From Sphingopyxis sp. JAI128 (GTDB taxonomy: Bacteria; Pseudomonadota; Alphaproteobacteria; Sphingomonadales; Sphingomonadaceae), in the NCBI RefSeq assembly GCF_014207235.1, contig NZ_JACHDA010000004.1, positions 62,001 through 126,000 on the forward strand: a stretch of DNA of 64,000 nt, in the 5' to 3' direction. Of the stretch, positions 25,431 through 33,822 are shown piece by piece (the stretch's first letter is position 1; the number at the start of each line of letters is the position of its first letter). The notes below the pieces were generated by a model, which had not been told where the DNA came from, searched no databases, and saw only the letters and a list, made by a program, of their open reading frames with translations. Position numbers and translations under genes: made by a program.

Positions 25431-26335
25431 TGCCTGTGACCGATCCATCGAAAATGCCCGACCTTCTTGCCAAGGCTGAAACGCTCGTCGAGGCGCTGCC
25501 CTATCTGCAGCGCTATGCCGGCGAGACCTTCGTGATCAAATATGGCGGCCATGCAATGGGCGATCCCGAGGCGCAGCGCGACTTTGCGGAGGACGTGGTG
25601 CTGCTCAAGGCGGTCGGCATCAACCCTGTCGTGGTGCACGGCGGCGGACCGCAGATCGGCCGGATGCTGAAACAACTCGGGATCGAATCGACCTTCGTCG
25701 GGGGGCTGCGCGTCACCGATGCCGCGACCGCGGAAGTCGCCGAAATGGTCCTTGCGGGCAAGATCAACAAGGAAATCGTGAGCTGGATCGCGGGACTCGG
25801 CGGCCGCGCTGTTGGCATTTCGGGCAAGGATGCCAATCTTGTCCTGGCGGAAAAGGTCCGCCGCAGCGAACCCGATCCCAATTCGGGGATCGAGCGCCAT
25901 GTCGACCTTGGCTTTGTCGGCGAACCCGTCGCGGTCGATCCGACGATCCTCACCAATTTGACGAACGACAATTTCATTCCGATCGTGGCGCCCGTCGCGC
26001 TCGGCGCCGACGGCGCGACCTATAATATCAACGCCGACACGATGGCGGGCGCCATCGCGGGGGCGCTTGGCGCGAAACGCTTTTTCCTGCTGACCGATGT
26101 CGCCGGCGTACTCGACAAATCCGGCGCGCTGCTGACCGACCTCGACCGCGCGGCGATCGAAGCGCTCAAGGCCGACGAGACGATTACCGGCGGCATGATC
26201 CCCAAGGTGGAAACCTGCGTGGTCGCGGTGGATGCGGGCGTCGAGGCGGCGGTCATCCTCGACGGGCGTATCCCGCACGCGATGCTGCTGGAAATTTTCA
26301 CCGCAAGGGGTGCGGGGACGCTCATTCACCGTTAA
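25427..26335 (+). CDS. argB: Acetylglutamate kinase
   Basis: 302-residue ArgB, the second step of arginine biosynthesis (N-acetylglutamate to its gamma-phosphate). Signatures include [31 protein letters not shown] and [14 protein letters not shown], then [13 protein letters not shown]. The long N-terminal helix before ALPYLQRY is typical of arginine-sensitive, hexameric ArgB, so feedback inhibition is likely. The ATG overlaps the yhhQ stop; the second ATG one codon later is equally possible. No other arg gene is near. Confidence 0.96.
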   Translation: MMPVTDPSKMPDLLAKAETLVEALPYLQRYAGETFVIKYGGHAMGDPEAQRDFAEDVVLLKAVGINPVVVHGGGPQIGRMLKQLGIESTFVGGLRVTDAATAEVAEMVLAGKINKEIVSWIAGLGGRAVGISGKDANLVLAEKVRRSEPDPNSGIERHVDLGFVGEPVAVDPTILTNLTNDNFIPIVAPVALGADGATYNINADTMAGAIAGALGAKRFFLLTDVAGVLDKSGALLTDLDRAAIEALKADETITGGMIPKVETCVVAVDAGVEAAVILDGRIPHAMLLEIFTARGAGTLIHR

Positions 26336-26370
26336 AAGCGCTTTTCTCGACCTTCTGGCCGGAGCCCCCA

Positions 26371-26679
26371 ATGTATCTGATGTTTCTTCAAATCCTGTCG
26401 ATCTTGCTCAATATCCTGTGGTGGATCATCATCGTGCAAGCCGTAATGTCGTGGCTGATCGCATTCAACGTCATCAACACGCATAATGACTTCGTGAACC
26501 AGCTCTGGCAGGTACTTGAAAGGATCACCGAACCGCTCTACCGCCCCTTCCGCCGCATCATGCCCGATTTCGGGGGGCTCGACCTGACGCCGATGGTGGT
26601 GTTGATCCTGATCATCATCCTGCAGGGGCCGGTGATTTCCTATCTCTATACACTCGGCATGAACAGCGGGGCGATCTGA
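26371..26679 (+). CDS. yggT: YggT family membrane protein
   Basis: 102-residue protein with two hydrophobic segments (about 4-30 and 66-90) separated by [37 protein letters not shown], the conserved YggT motif. Function in bacteria is uncertain; cyanobacterial and chloroplast relatives (CCB3) help attach haem, and others are implicated in osmotic tolerance or division. It starts an operon with folD 1 nt later. A CGGAG lies before the ATG. Confidence 0.92.
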   Translation: MYLMFLQILSILLNILWWIIIVQAVMSWLIAFNVINTHNDFVNQLWQVLERITEPLYRPFRRIMPDFGGLDLTPMVVLILIIILQGPVISYLYTLGMNSGAI

Positions 26680-26680
26680 C

Positions 26681-27580
26681 GTGGCCGAAGGCGCGCGGAT
26701 AATCGACGGCAAGGCGTTCGCGGCGGGCCTGCGCGCACGGATCGCCGATGCGGTTCCGGCATTCGAGGCGGCGACGGGCCGCGCGCCCGGCCTTGCGGTC
26801 GTGCTGGTCGGCAACGATCCGGCGAGCGCGGTCTATGTCGGATCGAAGGGCAAGGCGACCGTCGCGGCCGGCATGGCGAGTTTCGAACATCGTCTGCCCG
26901 CGACCGCGACGCAGGCCGAGGTCGAAGCCTTGCTGCGGCAGCTCAATACCGATGCGGCAGTCGATGGCATCCTGCTGCAACTGCCGCTGCCCGGCCATCT
27001 CGACGAACAGGCGGCAGTGGCGGTGATCGATCCCGACAAGGACGTCGACGGGTTGACCCCGGTCAGCGCGGGGCGGCTTGCGCTCGGTATAGCGGGCATG
27101 GTGCCCTGCACCCCCTATGGCTGCCTGTTGCTGCTTCAGGACCGGCTCGGCGACCTGTCGGGCAAGGACGCGATTGTCGTCGGACGCTCGATCCTCGTCG
27201 GCAAGCCGATGGGCCAATTGCTGCTCGGCGCCAATTGCACGGTGACGATGGCGCACAGCCGGACGAAGGATCTGCCGGCGCTCGTCCGCCGCGCCGACAT
27301 CGTCGTGGCAGCGGTCGGCCGCGCCGAGATGGTCAAGGGCGACTGGATCAAGCCTGGCGCGATCGTGATCGACGTCGGCATCAATCGCCTTCCGGCCGTG
27401 CAGGGCGAAACGAAGGGCCGGCTGGTCGGCGACGTCGACTATGCCGAGGCAGCGGCGGTTGCCGATGCGATCACGCCGGTGCCCGGCGGCGTCGGCCCGA
27501 TGACCATCGCTTGCCTGCTGCGCAACACGCTCGTCGCTGCGCATCGCCGCGCGGGGCTTGCCGATCCGGAGGGTTTTTGA
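26681..27580 (+). CDS. folD: Bifunctional methylenetetrahydrofolate dehydrogenase/cyclohydrolase
   Basis: 299-residue FolD that interconverts methylene- and formyl-tetrahydrofolate. The catalytic Tyr and Lys lie in VYVGSKGK, and [37 protein letters not shown] and [11 protein letters not shown] are all intact. The start is GTG directly after the yggT stop. Its TGA overlaps the next gene by one base, so coupling is likely. Confidence 0.96.
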   Translation: MAEGARIIDGKAFAAGLRARIADAVPAFEAATGRAPGLAVVLVGNDPASAVYVGSKGKATVAAGMASFEHRLPATATQAEVEALLRQLNTDAAVDGILLQLPLPGHLDEQAAVAVIDPDKDVDGLTPVSAGRLALGIAGMVPCTPYGCLLLLQDRLGDLSGKDAIVVGRSILVGKPMGQLLLGANCTVTMAHSRTKDLPALVRRADIVVAAVGRAEMVKGDWIKPGAIVIDVGINRLPAVQGETKGRLVGDVDYAEAAAVADAITPVPGGVGPMTIACLLRNTLVAAHRRAGLADPEGF

Positions 27581-28251
27581 TGCGTGTTTGGCCGGTCGCC
27601 CTTGTCGCTGCATCGATGCTTGCGGGCTGTGCGGCACCGCATGACGAGTTCCGCAATCGGCCGCTCGCCGCGAACCCCAGCGCTTTCGTGGCTGCCGAAA
27701 TCGGCTTTGCCCGGCTCGCGCAAGAGAAGGGGCAGTGGACTGCGTTCCGCGAAACCGCGCATCCCGATGCCGTCATGTTCGTGCCCGAGCGCGTCAAGGC
27801 GGAAGGCTGGCTGAAATCGCAGAAGGACCCGGCCGAGGCGGTGAAGTGGCAACCGCACGCCGTCTATGTCAGCTGCGACGGCAATGCCGGCGTTACGACG
27901 GGCGCCTGGCAAAAGGGTCCGGCGCACGGCTATTTCACGACGGTTTGGCTCCGGGACGAGAAAGGCCGGATCCGCTGGGCTCTCGACCATGGCGACGCGT
28001 TGGCGACGCCGCGCGAAGCGCCCGATTTTATCGCGTCGAAGCTCGCGGCCTGCGGGTCGCGGCCTGCGGTGCCGATCGAGGCAGGCGGCGAGGGCGAGGA
28101 TATGGCGGTCGGCCTGTCGGGGGACCAGACACTGAGCTGGACCTCGACCGTTCGCGCCGACAAGTCGCGCCGCATCACCATCCGTTTGTGGGACGGCAAG
28201 ACGATGGCGACCGTCGTCGATGACCAGGTCGCGGCGCCCAAACAGTCATGA
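27580..28251 (+). CDS. Predicted lipoprotein of unknown function
   Basis: 223-residue lipoprotein (lipobox LAGC, Cys17). The mature protein starts with a segment resembling SnoaL/DUF4440-type folds: A-x-E-x-x-FARLAQEKGQWTAFRE, then VSCDGNAGVTTGAWQ, then TTVWLRDEKGRIRWALDHGD. A C-terminal beta extension follows (about 165-223). Such domains often bind small hydrophobic ligands, but no function is assigned. ATG overlaps the folD stop by one base and its own stop overlaps marC by four. Confidence 0.75.
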   Translation: MRVWPVALVAASMLAGCAAPHDEFRNRPLAANPSAFVAAEIGFARLAQEKGQWTAFRETAHPDAVMFVPERVKAEGWLKSQKDPAEAVKWQPHAVYVSCDGNAGVTTGAWQKGPAHGYFTTVWLRDEKGRIRWALDHGDALATPREAPDFIASKLAACGSRPAVPIEAGGEGEDMAVGLSGDQTLSWTSTVRADKSRRITIRLWDGKTMATVVDDQVAAPKQS

Positions 28252-28877
28252 TCGACCTTTTCATCTCGGCCTTTGTCACGCTGTTCGTCGTGATCGACCC
28301 GCCGGGTTGCGCGCCGATCTATGCCAGCCTGACGGGTGGCGCGAGCGCGCAGCAGCGCCGGTCGATGGCGATCCGCGCGACGATCATCGCGGGATTCATC
28401 CTCGTTTTCTTCGCGATGTTCGGCGAAGCGCTTTTGAGCTTCCTTCACATCGATCTCGACAGTTTCCGCATCGCGGGCGGGATCATGCTGTTCATCATCG
28501 CGATCGACATGGTGTTCGAAAAGCGCACCGAACGGCGCGAGCAGCGCGCCGAAAAGGTGATGGCAACGCCCGAGATCGAAGATGTGTCGGTGTTCCCGAT
28601 GGCGATGCCGATGCTCGCCGGGCCGGGGTCGATCGCGTCGGTGATGCTGCTCGTGTCGCAGAACAATGGCCTTGAGCGCGCCTTCATCATCTTTGGCGCG
28701 CTGCTGCTCGTGCTACTACTCACCCTCGCCGCGCTGCTCGCCGCCGGACCGCTGATGCGGCTGATCGGCAACAAGGGCGAGGCGGTGATTACCCGCCTGC
28801 TCGGCGTGCTGCTCGCGGCGCTCGCGGCGCAGTTCGTCATCGACGGGCTCAAAGCCAGCTTCCCGAGTCTGGCCTAA
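28248..28877 (+). CDS. MarC-family integral membrane protein
   Basis: 209 residues with six hydrophobic helices. FVTLFVVIDPPGCAPIYASLT at the N-terminus and MAMPMLAGPGSIASVMLL in the middle are the family hallmarks (FVxxDPxGxxPxF and PLxxGPG). MarC-type proteins were once tied to multiple antibiotic resistance but have no proven transport role. It is the last gene of the yggT-folD-lipoprotein group; its ATG overlaps the lipoprotein stop. It ends just before a hairpin. Confidence 0.92.
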   Translation: MIDLFISAFVTLFVVIDPPGCAPIYASLTGGASAQQRRSMAIRATIIAGFILVFFAMFGEALLSFLHIDLDSFRIAGGIMLFIIAIDMVFEKRTERREQRAEKVMATPEIEDVSVFPMAMPMLAGPGSIASVMLLVSQNNGLERAFIIFGALLLVLLLTLAALLAAGPLMRLIGNKGEAVITRLLGVLLAALAAQFVIDGLKASFPSLA

Positions 28878-28881
28878 CGAT

Positions 28882-28902
28882 GCTTTCCGCTTTGCGGAAA
28901 GC
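28882..28902 (+). terminator. Perfect 9-bp hairpin after marC
   Basis: gctttccgc and gcggaaagc are separated by a 3-nt loop, starting 5 nt after the marC stop. No U-tract follows, so this may be a Rho-dependent pause or an mRNA 3'-end stabiliser rather than a classical intrinsic terminator. Confidence 0.5.
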
Positions 28903-28905
28903 GGC

Positions 28906-28982
28906 GGCACCGGCCCTCTCCTCCTTCTAACCTCCCACAGGATACGATATCGGGAGGCGGCGAGGGGGAGAGGGCCGGTGCC
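28906..28982. repeat. Long inverted repeat with 16-bp perfect outer arms
   Basis: Outer arms 28906-28921 and 28967-28982 are perfectly complementary. An inner pair cctccc/gggagg (28931-28936, 28952-28957) also pairs. It lies between convergent marC and the OmpA lipoprotein gene, so it could end transcription from both sides. Confidence 0.8.
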
Positions 28983-28984
28983 CC

Positions 28985-29004
28985 TTCCCGACGTCAGTCG
29001 GGAA
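28985..29004. terminator. 8-bp hairpin at the 3' end of the OmpA lipoprotein gene
   Basis: ttcccgac and gtcgggaa flank a 4-nt loop, 5 nt past the stop of the minus-strand gene. It directly abuts the long inverted repeat at 28906-28982. There is no strong U-tract in either direction, so termination is a tentative role. Confidence 0.4.
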
Positions 29005-29009
29005 AAATA

Positions 29010-29699
29010 TTAGCGCGCCGCGTTGACGTCGGCCTGCGTGACCGGCGCGATGCGGATTTCGACGCGGCGGTTGCACTGATAATCGGCCTCGCTGCGTTCG
29101 GGCGAGCATTTGAGCTGCGATTCGCCGTAACCGAGCGTCGCCATGCGCGCGCGCTGGATGCCGCGGCCGGCGAGATAGTCGGCGACCGATGCGGCGCGGC
29201 GTTCGGACAGGCCTTGGTTATAGCTGTCGCTGCCGGTCGAATCGGTGTGGCCATACACGTCGATATAGGTGCTGGGATATTCGGCGAGCGTCGAGGCGAC
29301 ATTGTCGAGCGCGCTGCGGAACTGCGATTTGACCATCGCGCTGTTGAGATCGAAGGTTACGTCGCCGGGCATGTTGAGCACGAGCTGGTCGCCCTGGCGT
29401 TCAACGTCGATGCCGGTGCCCGCGGTGCGTTCGCGCAGCTTCTTTTCCTGCTGGTCCATATAGTAACCAACGCCCGCACCGGCGACCGCGCCGATGCCTG
29501 CCCCGACGATTTCTTCGGTCCGGCTGTTGCGGCCGCCGATCAGGTCGCCGAGCAGATAGCCGCCGAGCGCGCCGCCGACGCCGCCGATCGCGGCCTTCGA
29601 GATCTTCCGTTCGCCGGTCACGGGGTCGGTGACGCAGCCGGTCAGCGCGATCGCGCCGATGCTGGTCAAAATGGTGAGCTTGATTGTCCTGCTGTTCAT
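29010..29699 (-). CDS. OmpA-family outer-membrane lipoprotein
   Basis: 229 residues: lipobox LTGC (Cys22), a glycine-zipper section (about 36-80, GGVGGALGGYLLGDLIGG and GAGIGAVAGAGVG), then an OmpA-like peptidoglycan-binding domain from about 105. That domain shows YGHTDSTGSDSYNQGLSERRAASVADYL with the diaminopimelate-binding Asp and Arg. It anchors the outer membrane to the cell wall. The architecture is common in alphaproteobacteria (YiaD-like). It is divergent from the CNNM gene with a 221-bp control region. Confidence 0.92.
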   Translation of the reverse strand: MNSRTIKLTILTSIGAIALTGCVTDPVTGERKISKAAIGGVGGALGGYLLGDLIGGRNSRTEEIVGAGIGAVAGAGVGYYMDQQEKKLRERTAGTGIDVERQGDQLVLNMPGDVTFDLNSAMVKSQFRSALDNVASTLAEYPSTYIDVYGHTDSTGSDSYNQGLSERRAASVADYLAGRGIQRARMATLGYGESQLKCSPERSEADYQCNRRVEIRIAPVTQADVNAAR

Positions 29700-29793
29700 T
29701 ATGTCGCTCCCTTTATCGCGCGGATGCCTTTGGCTTGCGGCATCCCACGCCTGTGTGCCGATAACATATGGCCGGCGATCTGGTTCCCGAATT

Positions 29794-29827
29794 CGGCTGA
29801 ATGATCGCTGAGCCTCCCATTCAGCCG
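29794..29827. promoter_or_regulatory. Perfect 10-bp inverted repeat in a divergent control region
   Basis: cggctgaatg (29794-29803) and cattcagccg (29818-29827) are separated by 14 nt. The pair lies between the divergent OmpA lipoprotein (start 29699) and CNNM (start 29921) genes. It could be an operator or an RNA hairpin. I recognise no known binding motif. Confidence 0.4.
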
Positions 29828-29920
29828 TGCGCCATTGTGCAATGCCGCGGCTTTAGCTTATAGGGAGAGTATGACCGAAGCTGACAGGGGCCGGGCGCCG
29901 ACGCGCCGTACGACCGCCCG

Positions 29921-31243
29921 ATGACCCCTTTTCCCTGGTCGGATGTTGTGATCATCCTGATCCTCATCCTCTTCAATGGCGTTTTCGCCATGTCCGAACT
30001 CGCGATCGTTTCGGCGCGCGGCCCCCGGTTGCAGGCGGCCGAAAAGCGCGGCAGCCGCGGAGCGACGATCGCGCGGCAGCTGGCGTCCGACCCCGGCCGC
30101 TTCCTGTCGACGGTGCAGGTCGGCATCACGCTGATCGGCGTGCTGACCGGCGCCTATTCGGGTGCGAGCCTGGGCCAGCCCGTCGCCGACCGGCTGGCCG
30201 CCTGGCTCAGCCTCGAGGCGGAGACGGCGGAGGCGGCGGGGTTCGCCACGGTGATCGCGCTTACCACCTATTTTTCGCTGATCGCCGGCGAGCTGGTGCC
30301 CAAGCAGTTTGCGCTGCGTTCGCCCGAACGGATCGCGATCGTCATGGCGGTGCCGATGTACTGGCTGGCGCGCATTGCCGCGCCGCTCGTCTGGTTGCTC
30401 GACAATAGTTCGGGCCTCGTCTTTCGCCTGCTCGGGCTCAAACGCGAATCGGAAGACCGGGTGACGGCCGAGGAACTGCACCTGATCGTCGCCGAAGCGT
30501 CGAAGTCGGGCGTGATCGAGGAAAGCGAACGCGCGATTATTTCGGGCGTTGTGCGCCTTGCCGACCGTCCGGTTCGCGAGGTGATGACGCCGCGCAAGGA
30601 CGTCGACTGGATCGACGTTTCGCTCGACGCGCGCGCCGTCCGCGACAAGCTGGTCGAAACGCCGCACAGCCGCCTGCCGGTGGCGCGCGGTTCGGTCGAC
30701 GCTATCGTCGGTGTGGTGCAGGCGCGCGATATCGCGGCGGCATTGTTCCGCGGCGAGGCGATCGACCTGGAACAATTGATGCGCCCGGCCAAGGTCATCC
30801 ACGACCAGATCGACGCAATGGACGCGCTCGAAGGGTTGCGCGCCGCCGAAGTGCCGATGCTGCTCGTCCACGACGAATATGGCCATTTCGACGGGCTGGT
30901 GACCCCCGCCGACCTGCTTTCGGCGATCGCAGGTGAATTCGCGTCGGACCAGGATATCGGCAGCGAGCCCTTCGTCGTCGAGCGCGACGACGGCAGCCTG
31001 CTCATCGCGGGATCGATGCCCGCCGACCAGATGGCCGAGCGGCTGGGGATCGAACTGGGCGAGGACCGCGATTATGCGACTGCCGCGGGCCATGTCCTCG
31101 CGATCCTGAAGCACCTGCCGACCGAGGGGGAAAAATTCACCGACCGGGGCTGGCATTTCGAGATCGTCGATATGGACGGGCGCAAGATCGACAAGCTGCT
31201 CGTCACCGAATTGTCGAAGCCGAAGGATGGCGAGGACGAATAG
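29921..31243 (+). CDS. CNNM/CorC-type hemolysin-family membrane protein
   Basis: 440 residues. An N-terminal DUF21/CNNM transmembrane domain (1 to about 190, with FNGVFAMSELAIVSAR and ITLIGVLTGAYSGASLG) is followed by a CBS pair (about 215-335, VREVMTPRKDV) and a CorC/HlyC C-terminal domain (about 345-435, GSMPADQMAERLGIEL). The family takes part in magnesium or cobalt efflux and resistance; hemolysin is a historical label. No partner gene is in the operon. A stem-loop follows the stop codon. Confidence 0.92.
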   Translation: MTPFPWSDVVIILILILFNGVFAMSELAIVSARGPRLQAAEKRGSRGATIARQLASDPGRFLSTVQVGITLIGVLTGAYSGASLGQPVADRLAAWLSLEAETAEAAGFATVIALTTYFSLIAGELVPKQFALRSPERIAIVMAVPMYWLARIAAPLVWLLDNSSGLVFRLLGLKRESEDRVTAEELHLIVAEASKSGVIEESERAIISGVVRLADRPVREVMTPRKDVDWIDVSLDARAVRDKLVETPHSRLPVARGSVDAIVGVVQARDIAAALFRGEAIDLEQLMRPAKVIHDQIDAMDALEGLRAAEVPMLLVHDEYGHFDGLVTPADLLSAIAGEFASDQDIGSEPFVVERDDGSLLIAGSMPADQMAERLGIELGEDRDYATAAGHVLAILKHLPTEGEKFTDRGWHFEIVDMDGRKIDKLLVTELSKPKDGEDE

Positions 31244-31271
31244 GCGGGGCTTAAAGCCACAAAAGCCCCGC
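31244..31271 (+). terminator. Stem-loop just after the CNNM gene
   Basis: 9-bp perfect arms gcggggctt / aagccccgc with a 10-nt loop begin immediately after the stop codon. A U-tract is missing, so the function as terminator is probable but not certain. Confidence 0.6.
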
Positions 31272-31392
31272 ATGGACGCCTTCAAAATGTGTCCTTTGAG
31301 GCTTTAAGCGGCGCGAGAGGGGCTGGAAGAATGGGACCGTGGCGGCGCGCAGGCGGGATGTTCTGTTCCATCGACCAGCTTGAAGCACGATC

Positions 31393-31582
31393 GGATAATG
31401 TAGGAAAGCGTTATCAGACGTCGGATTTGGGGTGGTTAGCCGTCACAGTCAGCCTCCCTCGTCACCCCGGACTTGATCCGGGGTCCACGACTTCGACGCC
31501 GCGATGGATCCCGGATCCAGTCCGGGATGACGAGGGGTGGAATATCCTCCCCATGGCTGCGCCACAGGGAGGATCTTATGGC
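31393..31582. repeat. Composite intergenic repeat, copy 1
   Basis: This fills most of the 361-bp gap 31244-31604, which has no gene. It contains, in order, ggataatgtaggaaag (from 31393), ggatttggggtggt (from 31423), an inverted repeat (31461-31531), and a 37-nt block (31546-31582) identical to 54731-54767. The block has its own 8-bp hairpin (atcctccc/gggaggat). Its order and parts match copy 2 at 54555-54767, with different material in the middle. Confidence 0.85.
31461..31531. repeat. Inverted repeat with 27-nt arms, CCCGGACTTGATCCGGG family
   Basis: Arms 31461-31487 and 31505-31531 are reverse complements with four mismatches over 27 positions. Each arm begins with GTCA(C/T)CCCGGACT. A single arm-like copy sits at 11329-11354. 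It is inserted within the composite repeat at 31393-31582, which suggests nesting of one repeat in another. Confidence 0.8.
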
Positions 31583-31604
31583 AACTATCGGCCGTCAGCC
31601 GCCG

Positions 31605-32417
31605 TCAAAGCTCGCCGCCGAGCGCGCCATATTTCGCTTCGAAGCCGGCCTTGTCGCCGCGGGCGAGATAGCCCGCCTGATCGACGATATTGTCGCGCGC
31701 GATGCGGCCTTGGAACGCGCCGAGTTCAGGGTCGATCCGGGCGATGTCGGCGTCGGTCCAGTCGGCGATCTGCCGGAAACTGGTGACGCCGAGGCCGCTT
31801 AGCAGCCCCGCGAGCTTGGGGCCGACGCCTTTGAGCAATTGCAGATTGTCGGGGCCGGTTTTCGCGGGGGCGGGTGCAGGCTTTGCCGCAGGCGGCGGCG
31901 GGACGGTCGGCTCCTCGGGGATCGCGGCTGTCTCAGCCGGCTTCGGTTTCGCGGCGGCCTTTTTGGGTGCGGCCTTGGTTGCCGCCTTTGCCGCCGGTTT
32001 GGCAGCGGCTTTCCGGGCCGGTTCCTTGGCCGCGGGCTTCTTCGCGGCTGGCTTGGGTTCCGCCATCGGTTCCGGTGCCGTTGCCGGGGCTTTGGCGGCG
32101 GGCTCCGGATTGACGATCGGGGCGGGTTCCGGCGCCGGAGGCGGTGCCTTGGAGGCCGGTTCCGGCGCGGGCGGCGGAGCGGTCGAAGGTGCGGCCGGCG
32201 GCGTCTTGGATTCGAGCGGTTTGAAGCGCGCCGGTTCGGCTGCGATGATTTCGGGCTTCGCCGGCGCGAGCGGCTTGGCAGGCTTGGCGGGTTCGACCGT
32301 CGGCGGCGCAATCTCTTCGGGTTTCGACCGGCCGAACAACCACCAGAGCAAAACGACCGCAACGACGAGGCCGACGACCGCGATGATGTAATTTTCCTGA
32401 AGCCAGGCCATGTTCAT
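31605..32417 (-). CDS. Membrane-anchored helix-hairpin-helix protein with Ala/Pro/Lys-rich linker
   Basis: 270 residues. One transmembrane helix near the N-terminus (IIAVVGLVVAVVLLWWLFG) is followed by a long low-complexity region (about 35-190) of Ala, Pro, Lys and Glu with AAKPAAK-type repeats, and a C-terminal helix-hairpin-helix domain (NLQLLKGVGPKLAGLLSGLGV). The last part matches the predicted flap-endonuclease-like/HhH domain often seen in alphaproteobacteria. It could tether DNA or a helicase to the membrane, but this is speculation. ATG at 32417 has AGGAG upstream. Confidence 0.8.
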   Translation of the reverse strand: MNMAWLQENYIIAVVGLVVAVVLLWWLFGRSKPEEIAPPTVEPAKPAKPLAPAKPEIIAAEPARFKPLESKTPPAAPSTAPPPAPEPASKAPPPAPEPAPIVNPEPAAKAPATAPEPMAEPKPAAKKPAAKEPARKAAAKPAAKAATKAAPKKAAAKPKPAETAAIPEEPTVPPPPAAKPAPAPAKTGPDNLQLLKGVGPKLAGLLSGLGVTSFRQIADWTDADIARIDPELGAFQGRIARDNIVDQAGYLARGDKAGFEAKYGALGGEL

Positions 32418-32544
32418 CTCCACTCCTGATTTTGGAGCAGCCTATGCCGCCGCACCGGCGGGGTCCAGCCCCACGAACGGATCATCATGATTTTCGTCGC
32501 CATTTCCGCTTTGCGAGGGTCGACGGCGGAGGGCGAAGCGGCGT

Positions 32545-33822
32545 TTATTCCGCTTCGCGGGCGACTTCGCGCCAGCCGATATCGCGGCGGCAGAAGCCGC
32601 TGGGGAAATCGAGCTTGTCGACCCCGGTATAGGCGCGCGCCTTCGCTACGGTCACGCTTTTCCCCGTTGCGGTGACGTTGAGCACGCGGCCGCCGGCGGC
32701 GACGAGGGTGCGGTCGTCGCGCGCCGTTCCGGCGTGGAAAACGCGCACGCCGCCCGCTTCGGCATCGGCGATGCCGCGGATCGCGCCGCCCTTTTCGGGA
32801 GTGCCCGGATAGCCGTTCGCCGCCATCACGACGGTGAGGGCATAGTCGCGCGAAAAGGCCGGGGGTTCGGCTGTGGCGAGCGTCCCGGTAGCGGCGGCGT
32901 GGAGCAGCGCGGCGAAATCGCCCTTGAAGCGCATCATCAGCACCTGGCATTCGGGGTCGCCGAAGCGGCAATTATACTCGATCAGCTTCGGGCCTTCGGC
33001 GGTGAGCATCAGCCCGGCGAACAGCACGCCGACATAGGGCGTGCCCTCGGCGGCGAGCGTTGCCACGGTCGGGCGGATGATGCGGTCCATCACCTGGGTT
33101 TCGAGTTCGGCAGTGAGCACCGGCGCGGGGCTGTAGGCGCCCATGCCGCCGGTGTTCGGGCCCACATCGCCGTCGCCGACACGCTTGTGGTCCTGCGCGC
33201 TGCCGAAGGCGATGACGTCCTTGCCGTCGGAGAGCGCGAAGAAGCTCGCTTCCTCGCCGATCATAAATTCCTCGATGACCACTTCGGCGCCCGCGCTACC
33301 GAAGGCGCCGTCGAACATGTCGTCGATCGCGGCTTCGGCATCCTCGCGCGTCTCGGCAATGATCACGCCCTTGCCCGCAGCGAGGCCGTCGGCCTTGATC
33401 ACGACGGGGATCGCAAAGCCTTCGAGCACGGTGCGCGCTTCCTCGGCGCCGGTGCAGCGGACATAGGCGGCGGTCGGGATCGACGCGCGCGCGCAGAGAT
33501 CCTTGGTAAAGCCCTTCGAGCCTTCGAGCCGCGCGGCGGCGGCGCTTGGGCCAAAGGCAGGAACGCCGATCGTGCGCAGGCGGTCGGCGAGGCCCGCGAC
33601 GAGCGGGGCTTCGGGGCCGACGACGACGAAGTCGATCGCATGCGCCTTGACGAAGGCGATCAGGCCGTCGATGTCGTCGACCGAAATCGGCACGCATTCG
33701 GCGTAGAGTTCGATCCCCGGGTTGCCCGGGGCGGCATAGAGCTTGGCGCAGCTTGGCGATTGTGCCAACTGCCAGCTGAGCGCATGTTCGCGGCCTCCCG
33801 ATCCGACCAGCAGGATATTCAT
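32545..33822 (-). CDS. purD: Phosphoribosylamine-glycine ligase
   Basis: 425-residue ATP-grasp enzyme, second step of purine synthesis. N-terminal [19 protein letters not shown], the ATP-grasp motif [16 protein letters not shown], and [24 protein letters not shown] are all intact, as is [24 protein letters not shown] at the C-terminus. The ATG at 33822 shares the CATG of the divergent xseA start. AGGGA lies seven bases upstream, inside the xseA coding sequence. Confidence 0.96.
   Translation of the reverse strand: MNILLVGSGGREHALSWQLAQSPSCAKLYAAPGNPGIELYAECVPISVDDIDGLIAFVKAHAIDFVVVGPEAPLVAGLADRLRTIGVPAFGPSAAAARLEGSKGFTKDLCARASIPTAAYVRCTGAEEARTVLEGFAIPVVIKADGLAAGKGVIIAETREDAEAAIDDMFDGAFGSAGAEVVIEEFMIGEEASFFALSDGKDVIAFGSAQDHKRVGDGDVGPNTGGMGAYSPAPVLTAELETQVMDRIIRPTVATLAAEGTPYVGVLFAGLMLTAEGPKLIEYNCRFGDPECQVLMMRFKGDFAALLHAAATGTLATAEPPAFSRDYALTVVMAANGYPGTPEKGGAIRGIADAEAGGVRVFHAGTARDDRTLVAAGGRVLNVTATGKSVTVAKARAYTGVDKLDFPSGFCRRDIGWREVAREAE

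Noticed and set aside
31839-32429. Gly/Arg-rich open frames opposite the HhH protein linker
   Set aside because: They are the complement of the Ala/Pro/Lys-rich low-complexity linker and have no independent support.
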